Assembly (NCBI GenBank): GCA_963665265.2
Contig: OY762224.2
Span: 1,736,001 to 1,800,000 of the forward strand
Length of the DNA stretch: 64,000 nt
DNA from: CAXXHQ01 sp963665265
GTDB lineage: Bacteria > Planctomycetota > Planctomycetia > Pirellulales > Thermoguttaceae
Reading direction: 5' to 3'
Shown: positions 27,373 to 35,049 of the stretch, piece after piece
Position numbering within the stretch: the first letter of the stretch is position 1
Layout of the letters: every line of letters begins with the position of its first letter
Made by a program: the position numbers and the translations under genes
The notes under the pieces: model-generated
The model's database searches: none
What the model was told of the DNA's origin: nothing
The model's input: only the letters and a program-made list of their open reading frames with translations

Positions 27373-27483
27373 TTCCCTTTTCTCCACTCTCTTTCGCGGC
27401 CAATTGCTCTTCGCGCCCATTAGATTTCCTTGGCAGTTTCTTTTCGTGTCATTCGTGTATTTCGTGGTTAACATTCCAAGAAA

Positions 27484-27526
27484 ACCAAAAACCTCGCCGC
27501 TTCTTTGCGAAGCGCGAGGTTTTCTA
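27484..27526 (-). terminator. Terminator downstream of tRNA-Ala
   Basis: AAACCTCGC pairs with GCGAGGTTT around an inner GCTTC/GAAGC stem. On the minus strand the hairpin is followed by TTTTTGGTTTT. It begins about 20 bases after the tRNA 3' end. Confidence 0.8.
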
Positions 27527-27545
27527 TTGAAGGCGGTCTCGAAAG

Positions 27546-27618
<73 letters not shown>

Positions 27619-28051
27619 GGGATCGGTCTTCCATCCGAACGACGAAGGCCATTACAGCCATTCCGTCGCCCGAACTTGGGAAACAAATAAACTATCAAAC
27701 CCCAATTCGGGCGTCAATAAGCCTGAACTAAAGCAAAACTCTTTTTTTGTCGCTCTTACGAGAAAATGCGAGGTCTAGGCGGTTCGGGAACTAGGTTTTT
27801 TGTCGAAACGCAACGCGCAAACCCCTCCAAGAGCGGTTCAAGTTTGTTGCATCGCGCAAAATGAAAAAGAATTTCATTGAAAGCGTTTTCCGAAACAGTT
27901 CGTGGCATGGTAGAGCGTGGCCAAGCGAACTTCACGCCTAATGTTTTCACAACATTAATATTGAAAAAGGCTTGCGTCATGGCGGCGGTCAAATGCAGCG
28001 GAGCAAAACAGTATTATTATCAGGGCGATCGACAAAATTGACATATTAAGC
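27619..28051. other. Spacer upstream of the LEPR-protein leader
   Basis: No convincing gene. A 78-codon minus-strand frame (27992-27756) lacks a ribosome-binding site and any recognisable feature. The stretch 27660-27780 is AT-rich. Confidence 0.4.
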
Positions 28052-28079
28052 TTGCGAGAAATCCCAAGAGTGGTATATT
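28052..28079 (+). promoter_or_regulatory. Sigma-70-type promoter with extended -10
   Basis: TTGCGA (28052-28057), a 16-base spacer, then TGG-TATATT with the -10 TATATT at 28074-28079 and the TG of an extended -10 at 28071-28072. Transcription would begin near 28086, exactly where the folded leader RNA begins. Confidence 0.6.
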
Positions 28080-28085
28080 GTCCGC

Positions 28086-28232
28086 CAACTGATTGCGGGG
28101 ATCCCTTGGGGGGAGCCTCAGTTCAGCGGATCGTGTCGGAATCAAGCTCGAGCTATGTTGGTCGTCGATTCCAACCAGTTGCCACTTGGTTGATACGTTA
28201 AACCCATCCGCTTCCGCCGGCTTTTCTTTTTG
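28086..28232 (+). ncRNA. Candidate structured leader or small RNA, family unknown
   Basis: Three hairpins can be drawn by eye: AACTGA/TCAGTT (28087-28092, 28118-28123), GGAATC/GATTCC (28138-28143, 28167-28172) and AACCA/TGGTT (28173-28177, 28187-28191). A long-range stem GCGGAT/ATCCGC (28126-28131, 28206-28211) encloses the last two. A T-rich run CTTTTCTTTTT follows at 28221-28231 and could end a short transcript. A promoter sits immediately upstream. It does not match tmRNA, RNase P, SRP, 6S or the common riboswitches that I can recall. It is either a small RNA of about 145 bases or the 5' leader of the giant LEPR gene 240 bases downstream. Confidence 0.5.
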
Positions 28233-28467
28233 CGCAAATCTATAACCATCTTTGACACGCTCCTTGTTTCAATGATTGCGCGCGAGTCCCTGCTTTGCCC
28301 TTGGACGATTTGACGAACGGTTATTGGCGCCCAGGTTGTTTTTTCGGCGCCGTTTTATCGCTAATCAAAATTCGTTGCGCTTAGAGTTTGCGCTTTCTCA
28401 GCCGAACTCTTCGTTTATCTTGTGTAATCGCTTCCCGTTTTCATAAACCACGATAAGGACATTCGCA

Positions 28468-31400
28468 ATGCGTAAGCCTGATAGTCTTTGGAGCAGAACT
28501 CTCGCTCGATTAGGATTTGCGTCGGACAAGAAAGAGAACAGACATTCCAAGCACGCTTCGCGAGTTATGCAATTTGAACCGTTGGAACGACGCCAGCTTC
28601 TTTCGGTGGTTACCTGGACCGGCTTGGGATCGGATAACAATTGGGGAACCGCGGCGAATTGGTCCTCCGGCGCCGCTCCCGTCGCTGGAGACGAACTCGT
28701 GTTTTCGGGCACGACCCGAACTTCCTCCCAAAACAACTTGACCGCCGGAACGTCGTTCAAGTCCATTGAATTTTCAGCGAATAATTTCACGATCTCCGGC
28801 AATAGCGTTACCCTAACGTCGGGCATTATCGTCGATCCGAGCGTTACAGGCACGACCGTCGCCTTGTCCGGCATCGTCTTGGGCGGCGCTTTCACCGTAA
28901 ATACGATGAGTTCGAGCAGCGCCGCGATCTCCTCCGCTATCAGCGGCTCCTACGCCCTTGCGAAATCGGGGAGCGGAACTCTGAGCCTTACCGGTACGAA
29001 CTCCTACTCGGGCGGAACGACGATCAACGCCGGCGTTCTGCAGATCGGAGCCGGAAGCACGACGGGCTCAATCGTCGGAAATATCGTCGATAACGGTTCG
29101 CTAATCGTCAATCGAACCGGAAGCCTCACGCTAAGCGGCGTAATCAGCGGCTCCGGAAGCCTCACTAAGAGCGGTTCCGGAACGTTGATTCTAACCGGCG
29201 CCGACTCCTACTCGGGCGGAACGACGATCAACGCCGGCGTTCTGCAGATCGGAGCCGGAAGCACGACGGGCTCAATCGTCGGAAATATCGTCGATAACGG
29301 CTCGCTAATCGTCAATCGAACCGGAAGCCTCACGCTAAGCGGCGTAATCAGCGGCTCCGGAAGCCTCACTAAGAGCGGTTCCGGAACGTTGATTCTAACC
29401 GGCGCCGACTCCTACTCGGGCGGAACGACGATCAACGCCGGCGTTCTCCAGATCGGCGCCGGAAGCACGACGGGCTCAATCGTCGGAAACATCACGAACA
29501 ACGGCTCGCTGATCGTCAATCGAACCGGAAGCCTCGCCTTGAACGGTACGATTAGCGGCGGCGGAGCCTTTACGAAGCAAGGATCCGGCAATTTGGCGAT
29601 CAACGGAGCAAACGCCGGTTTCAACGGAAACAAAACGATCAGCGGCGGAACGGTCACTCTCGGCCACGATTGGGCGTTGGGATACGGAAACTTGATGATG
29701 AGCGGCGCGACGCTCGATCTCAACGGGCATGGACAAAATCTCGCCGGTTTGTCGGGCGACTCGAGTAGCGTCATCCTTAGCAACGCCGGAAATGCGACCC
29801 TCTCCGTCTGGGGCGGCGGCGATTTTAACGGGAGCATTCAGAACGGTTACGGCGGAGTCGTCTCATTGCTGTTCGATGGTGCCGGCTCGACGCTGTTTTT
29901 GGGAAACTACAATTATTTCACCGGCGGAACGACCGTCAACAATGGCACGCTGCAACTCGATAGCGACTTGGCCTTGGGATACGGCAATTTGATGATGAAC
30001 GGCGGAACCCTGAATCTATGCGGCCATGACGCCTTCGTTTACGATCTAAGCGGCTACGGCGGCGTTATTATGAGCAGCTTTTCCGAAGCCACTCTCTATG
30101 TGTCCAGCGGCGGTTATTACGGCGGGCAACTCATCGACGATAGCTATGGCTACGGCGGCGTTCTCGGCTTGTCTGTGACGGGTGCGCTGACGTTGTCCGG
30201 CGAAAATTATCTTTCCGGCGGTACGACCATCAACGGCGGAACCTTAACCATGGGAAATGGCTTGGCGTTGGGATACGGCAATTTGATGATGTACGGCGGA
30301 ACGCTGAACATGGCCGACTACGACGCCTTTGTTTACAACCTCTCCGGCGATTCAAGCAGTTTGATTACGAATAGCTCAGGGAACTCGACGCTTTCCGTTT
30401 GGAACGGCGGTGCCTTCGCCGGAACCATCGCCGACGGGGGCGGAACGACCGGCTTGTACTCTTGCGGTTCGTTAGTTTTGTCCGGCTCGGCCCTCTATTC
30501 CGGAGGTACGACGATCGCTTCCGGATCCCTGCAGATCGGCGCCGGAGGAACGACAGGTTCGATCAGCGGCGACGTCGTCAATAACGGAAATTTAATCTTC
30601 AATCGTTCCGATAACCTTACCTATAGCGGCGTGATTAGCGGCCCCGGAAACGTCGCTAAACTCGGAAACGGAACGCTTACCCTCTCCGGCGAAAACTATT
30701 ATTCCGGCCAAACCTTAATCAATGGCGGAACGCTCTGCTTAGGAAGAGGAACGGTTCTAGGCTACGGCAACGTAATGATGAACGGCGGAACGCTTGATCT
30801 TGCCGGCTACGACGTCGACCTCACGTCTTTGTACGGCGACGGAAACGTCGTCAATAACAATGAAACGACTCCCTGCACGTTGACGATTCTTGGCGGCGGC
30901 TCTTTCGATGGCTCGATTAGTCAAGGTTACGGCGGAGCGATCTCGCTTCGTGCGACGAGCGGCACGCTCTACCTCGGCGGCGGAAATTATTACACCGGCG
31001 GAACCACCATCATAAATTGCTTGGTGCGAACCGCAAACGCCGAGGCCCTGGGTTACGGAGCCGTCACGCTCGTCAATTCAACCTTGGACCTGGTCGGCGT
31101 AAATCTAAACTTGTACGACGATTTGGCCGGCGACGCCTCTAGCTCCATTTATTGCAGCTCCGGAAACGCCGCGATTCGAATCGCGAACGGCAGCTTCAAC
31201 GGCCGACTTAGAAATTACGGCTCCGGAGTCTTGGCCGTCGTGCAGTCAGGCGGCGAAACGACTCTCTCCGGCGCCAATTCCTACACCGGCGGCACTACCG
31301 TCGCCTATGGAACGTTAAAATTCGGAAACGCTACGGCGTTAGGATCCGGCCCGATCGCCGTTAACTCAAGCGGCAAATTGGATCTGGCGGGGTATGCGCC

Positions 31401-34131
31401 GACGGTCGTTGGATTGAGCGGTTCGGGCGTCATCGGCAATAGTAGTACGACGTCAAACGCGACTCTTGTCTGTTCCGGCGTTAATAGCTTTTCCGGCTCG
31501 ATTCAGGACGTCCTAAGCGGCGGAACGAAAAAAGTCGCCGTAACGGCGGCGAACGGCGCGTTGACTTTGTCCGGCGCCAATTCCTACACCGGCGGCACTA
31601 CCGTCGCCTCCGCCGGTACCTTGAAGTTGAGCGCGGGATCGCTTGTCGGTTCAATCGCCAACTCCGGCGTCATCGAAACCGTAAATACGAACGCTCTTAC
31701 GGTTTCCGCTTCTATTAGCGGCAGCGGTATTTTCCTGAAATCGGGAGCGGGCGACGTCCTCCTCAGCGGCTCCAACTCTTTCTCCGGCGGAACGTATCTT
31801 TCCAAAGGCTTGATGACCTTGGGAAGCAACTCGGCCTTGGGCGCGGGAAGCTTGACCATCGATAATGACGCGAGACTCGACCTCGGCGGTTTTAATAATT
31901 CCCTGGCTCCGCTTACGACCGTTCTCCTCGCCGACGGGTATATCGTCAACGGGTCGCTCGCCGCAAGCTCCTCGTTCAACCTGCAAAACGGAGCAATTTC
32001 GGCCGTCCTCTGCGGAGCCGCAGGTTTGGTGAAAAGCGGAGCGGGCGAAGTCACCCTCTGCATGCAAAATACCTACCTAGGCTCGACTATCGCTTTGGCC
32101 GGCACGCTCGTCTTGTCTAACGGAGCGGAATTCCCCGCCGGAACGACCGTCAGCGGACCCGGCGCAGTAACCTACGCGCAAGTTTTGTATTGGTACGGCG
32201 GCGACGGCAACTGGAACGACGTCGACGCTTGGCAGTTCGCCACCGGAGAGAGAACTTCCTGGATCGACGGCTACGCCGCGGAGTTGTGGAACGGCGGGAC
32301 CATTACCGTCACAGGCACGATCAGCGCCTCGGCGCTCTCCTTCGCTTCAGGCGAGTTCGTCATCACCGGTGGCGAATTGGAGCTTTCTAGCTACTCCTAC
32401 GTCTACGTCGGATCCGGCGAAACGGTCATCGCTTCCGACATCTCCGGAGACGGATTGTTGATTAAGAACGGCGAAGGCGAATTGGAATTCACTGGAACCT
32501 CCGAGTTCACCGGCGTTTGCAGAATTGAAAACGGAATCGCCAATTTTAACTTCGAAGAGATGCCGGCCTCGCCCCCAGAACAATGGCTTGCTGGAGACGG
32601 CGAAATTATCGGCCCCGGCTCGCTCCAATTCTATGATTCGGTCGTCTACGATGCGGTTCAGGCCCGTTTTAACGACAAAACGATCGATCGAAACGAGATG
32701 ATCGCGATCTTGTCGATCGTCGCGGCGCAAGACGCCACGATTAGCGCCGTCGAGCTTGGCGATTTGCGCACCGTCTCCAACTACGCTAGCGCATTGAACA
32801 TGCTCGACTACGTTAAAACCGCGCTTGACTATGTGGCGAACGGAAACGCCGCGAACGCTAAATACCAGGGCGCGACGCTCGGTAATCTGACCGCGGGAGA
32901 TAGCTCAACCAAATTGACGACCTTGAAGAACAAATGGTTCTTGGGAACCGATCGTCCCGTCACCGATACCGGTACTTACGCTTATGTCGCCGGAAGTTTG
33001 GTCGATGCGGACGGATTCACCTGGGACGATATGGATCAAGGCTCCGAAGGGGATTGTTGGCTGATCGCCTCTTTGGGAGCAATCGCCGACGCTTCGCCTA
33101 ACGCCATCGGCAATATGATTATTAATAACGGCGACGGCACATGGACGGTTCGTTTCTACTACCTCCGATCCGGAAAGCTCCAAGAGGATTACATCACCGT
33201 CGATCAGTATCTGCCGACCTCTTCCGGCAACGCCGTTTACGCCGGCGTCGGAGGCGGTTTGTGGATCGCCCTGATCGAAAAAGCCTATGCGCAGTGGTGC
33301 GAAACCGGCCATGCCGGTCGTTCCTCTGTGAATGACTACAATAGCCTTTACGGCGGATATTACAGCGAGGTTTTCCAAGCCGTCACCGGAAATAGCGGAA
33401 CCTACGTTTCTACGACCGCTCAAATAATCAACGCGCTGGATAACGGGTATGCGGTAGGCTTTAGCTCCCTTCGCTCAGGCGTTGCGTTGTCCCAATACAG
33501 AATTGTGAGCAGCCACGCCTACGCCATTACCGACTACTATTACTCAGCAACCGCGGGCGAATACTATTTCGTGCTTCGAAACCCGTGGGGATGGTATCAA
33601 CCGGATGACGTTCTCGCCTCCGATCTCCGTACCGTCTTAATTGCGAATGCAAACCTCACTACGCCTGCGGCCGAGACGCTCGCCTCTGCGGGATTGTTCT
33701 CCTCGTCCGGCGAAAACGTCGCAGCTTCGCAAGAGCTCGCGTCAATTTCCTCGCCGATGTCCGCGCAGCTCAAATCAGACAAGTTGCGCCATGCGATTCC
33801 GATGTCTTGGAGCGAATCGCCGCTTAGCCGATTCTCTTCGTCCACGCCCTACGACGCCTCGAGCGATTATTTGACGACAATCTCGGAAGGCCGGGCCTAC
33901 GATTTCGCTTCGCGCGACGCGAATTTCGCAAATATGTCGTTCAAGGAGGACGCCCTCGCAAACGATTCCCGAAGCGAATGGGATTCGACGCACGCGACGT
34001 TTATCTCCGCCGATCCCTTAGCTACTTCGGATATCTCTCGCCAACTTAGAACGGCTAAAAAATTGAATGCCGTTGACGGGGCGATAGAATCCGTCTTCGC
34101 TGACGAGGAAATTATGTTTGCCCTGATTTAA
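28468..34131 (+). CDS. Giant LEPR surface protein: autotransporter-type repeats plus calpain-like protease
   Basis: An 1887-residue protein. Residues 36-46 are the planctomycete LEPR-type motif (FEPLERRQLL), thought to mark export in place of a classical signal peptide. Residues about 48-1440 are a long beta-solenoid of autotransporter-associated strand repeats (units like GSGTLTLSGANSYTGGTTV). Residues about 1440-1490 are a helical linker. A calpain-like (C2) domain follows with all three catalytic residues: Cys1530 in GSEGDCWLIASLGA, His1683 in SSHAYAI and Asn1705 in LRNPWGW. About 180 Ser/Ala-rich residues end the protein; no PEP-CTERM or barrel is visible. The start has AAGGA upstream. 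It probably is a secreted or surface-bound protease on a fibrous stalk. Confidence 0.93.
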   Translation: MRKPDSLWSRTLARLGFASDKKENRHSKHASRVMQFEPLERRQLLSVVTWTGLGSDNNWGTAANWSSGAAPVAGDELVFSGTTRTSSQNNLTAGTSFKSIEFSANNFTISGNSVTLTSGIIVDPSVTGTTVALSGIVLGGAFTVNTMSSSSAAISSAISGSYALAKSGSGTLSLTGTNSYSGGTTINAGVLQIGAGSTTGSIVGNIVDNGSLIVNRTGSLTLSGVISGSGSLTKSGSGTLILTGADSYSGGTTINAGVLQIGAGSTTGSIVGNIVDNGSLIVNRTGSLTLSGVISGSGSLTKSGSGTLILTGADSYSGGTTINAGVLQIGAGSTTGSIVGNITNNGSLIVNRTGSLALNGTISGGGAFTKQGSGNLAINGANAGFNGNKTISGGTVTLGHDWALGYGNLMMSGATLDLNGHGQNLAGLSGDSSSVILSNAGNATLSVWGGGDFNGSIQNGYGGVVSLLFDGAGSTLFLGNYNYFTGGTTVNNGTLQLDSDLALGYGNLMMNGGTLNLCGHDAFVYDLSGYGGVIMSSFSEATLYVSSGGYYGGQLIDDSYGYGGVLGLSVTGALTLSGENYLSGGTTINGGTLTMGNGLALGYGNLMMYGGTLNMADYDAFVYNLSGDSSSLITNSSGNSTLSVWNGGAFAGTIADGGGTTGLYSCGSLVLSGSALYSGGTTIASGSLQIGAGGTTGSISGDVVNNGNLIFNRSDNLTYSGVISGPGNVAKLGNGTLTLSGENYYSGQTLINGGTLCLGRGTVLGYGNVMMNGGTLDLAGYDVDLTSLYGDGNVVNNNETTPCTLTILGGGSFDGSISQGYGGAISLRATSGTLYLGGGNYYTGGTTIINCLVRTANAEALGYGAVTLVNSTLDLVGVNLNLYDDLAGDASSSIYCSSGNAAIRIANGSFNGRLRNYGSGVLAVVQSGGETTLSGANSYTGGTTVAYGTLKFGNATALGSGPIAVNSSGKLDLAGYAPTVVGLSGSGVIGNSSTTSNATLVCSGVNSFSGSIQDVLSGGTKKVAVTAANGALTLSGANSYTGGTTVASAGTLKLSAGSLVGSIANSGVIETVNTNALTVSASISGSGIFLKSGAGDVLLSGSNSFSGGTYLSKGLMTLGSNSALGAGSLTIDNDARLDLGGFNNSLAPLTTVLLADGYIVNGSLAASSSFNLQNGAISAVLCGAAGLVKSGAGEVTLCMQNTYLGSTIALAGTLVLSNGAEFPAGTTVSGPGAVTYAQVLYWYGGDGNWNDVDAWQFATGERTSWIDGYAAELWNGGTITVTGTISASALSFASGEFVITGGELELSSYSYVYVGSGETVIASDISGDGLLIKNGEGELEFTGTSEFTGVCRIENGIANFNFEEMPASPPEQWLAGDGEIIGPGSLQFYDSVVYDAVQARFNDKTIDRNEMIAILSIVAAQDATISAVELGDLRTVSNYASALNMLDYVKTALDYVANGNAANAKYQGATLGNLTAGDSSTKLTTLKNKWFLGTDRPVTDTGTYAYVAGSLVDADGFTWDDMDQGSEGDCWLIASLGAIADASPNAIGNMIINNGDGTWTVRFYYLRSGKLQEDYITVDQYLPTSSGNAVYAGVGGGLWIALIEKAYAQWCETGHAGRSSVNDYNSLYGGYYSEVFQAVTGNSGTYVSTTAQIINALDNGYAVGFSSLRSGVALSQYRIVSSHAYAITDYYYSATAGEYYFVLRNPWGWYQPDDVLASDLRTVLIANANLTTPAAETLASAGLFSSSGENVAASQELASISSPMSAQLKSDKLRHAIPMSWSESPLSRFSSSTPYDASSDYLTTISEGRAYDFASRDANFANMSFKEDALANDSRSEWDSTHATFISADPLATSDISRQLRTAKKLNAVDGAIESVFADEEIMFALI
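29001..29487 (+). repeat. 204-bp near-identical tandem repeats inside the LEPR gene
   Basis: The unit starting CTCCTACTCGGGCGG occurs at 29001, 29205 and 29409, a period of 204 bases (68 codons). The first two copies differ at only a few bases and the third diverges near 29488. This is recent in-frame expansion of the beta-solenoid. Confidence 0.95.
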
Positions 34132-34173
34132 CGGTGTTCCCCGAAGCCATGTAACAATGGCCTACTGAATTTT

Positions 34174-34244
34174 AACGACCGGTCTGTTGCGAAACGTCGA
34201 GTTTTTTCCGATTCACGACGTTCGCGCCGACCGGTCGTTTTTTT
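34174..34244 (+). terminator. Long-stem terminator of the LEPR gene
   Basis: An 11-bp perfect stem AACGACCGGTC / GACCGGTCGTT (34174-34184, 34229-34239) encloses a second stem GCGAA-CGTCG / CGACG-TTCGC. A run of seven T follows. It lies about 40 bases after the stop. Confidence 0.88.
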
Positions 34245-34353
34245 CGTACGCATCCGTCGGCGGCTCGCCGCCGTCGACTAATACGGATCTTAGTTTGAAA
34301 CTGCGCGCCTTTATCCCAAACTACATAAGCGTCGCCATTGGCGTAAAGCTTGT

Positions 34354-34497
34354 CTTTGAGCGGCATTCATGCCGCTTCCTCGGCCTTTAGGCCGTCATCG
34401 GCCCGACGTTCACGTCGGGTAAAAGCGCCGCACGATATTTAGGTTTTTGAACCCTGTCAGGACCGTTCACGGTCCTCCTGAAGCGTCTGACGTTCAA
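34354..34497 (+). repeat. Four-palindrome intergenic element, copy 1
   Basis: A block of about 144 bases made of successive palindromes: GCGGCAT-tc-ATGCCGC, GGCCTTTAGGCC, CCCGACGT-tc-ACGTCGGG, then a spacer with GCGCCGCACGATATTT, and AGGACCGT-tc-ACGGTCCT. Copy 2 (34716-34858) is nearly identical in the same orientation. Copies 3 and 4 (53559-53699, 57066-57204) are inverted and more diverged. It encodes no protein and sits between the LEPR gene and the STAND gene. The rest of 34245-35049 shows no gene. Confidence 0.9.
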
Positions 34498-34601
34498 CTC
34501 CCCGTTTAGCCGCAACGCCGCAGGCGTGCCGCCGCTCGCCGCTCCGCGTCCCCTGCGACTCAAATTATTTCCATACCCCAACGAGCTCCGAATGAAAGTT
34601 T

Positions 34602-34625
34602 TGTAGGGTGGGACATCGTCCCGCC
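34602..34625. repeat. GTAGGG palindrome
   Basis: GTAGGGT followed by GGGAC-atc-GTCCC and GCC. Same design as 43028, 53797 and 27264. Confidence 0.65.
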
Positions 34626-34715
34626 AAGACTTGCTAAGAAGCATTTTCGTTGTACTTGAACTACGCCTAATTATCTGTGTTCGAGCGATAATCAATTTAA
34701 TCGCGTGCGGTTGAG

Positions 34716-34858
34716 CTTTGAGCGGCATTCATGCCGCTTCCTCGGCATTTAGGCCGTCATCGGCCCGACGTTTACGTCGGGTAAAAGCGCCGCACGATAT
34801 TTTGGTTTTTGAACCCTGTCAGGACCGTTCACGGTCCTCCTGAAACGCCCGACATTTA
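34716..34858 (+). repeat. Four-palindrome intergenic element, copy 2
   Basis: About 95% identical to copy 1, with the same four palindromes in the same order. One difference falls in a palindrome centre (ACGTtcACGT in copy 1 is ACGTttACGT here), outside the stem. Confidence 0.9.
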
Positions 34859-35049
34859 AGTACGGTCGAACTACGAATTCAATTTCTCTTTGCACAACGG
34901 TCTTATGCATGCTATCCATGGGTTGCCGCGCAGCGACTACGCAAACAAAACGATCCCTTAAAACCCAAAGTACTAGCGGCGTTCGCGGTTAGTCGCATGG
35001 GTGCCGTTCAGCCAACGCTCTCGTCCAGACAATGCTACCAGCTCATGAC

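Noticed and set aside
27756..27992. 78-codon minus-strand frame upstream of the LEPR leader
   Set aside because: No ribosome site, no family likeness and AT-rich surroundings.
28086..28232. 6S RNA or tmRNA for the folded leader
   Set aside because: It lacks the long central-bubble hairpin of 6S and the tRNA-like ends and tag frame of tmRNA as far as can be seen.
34174..34860. CRISPR array in the palindrome-rich spacer
   Set aside because: Repeat units are long, have no uniform spacers and differ from one another; no cas gene is present.
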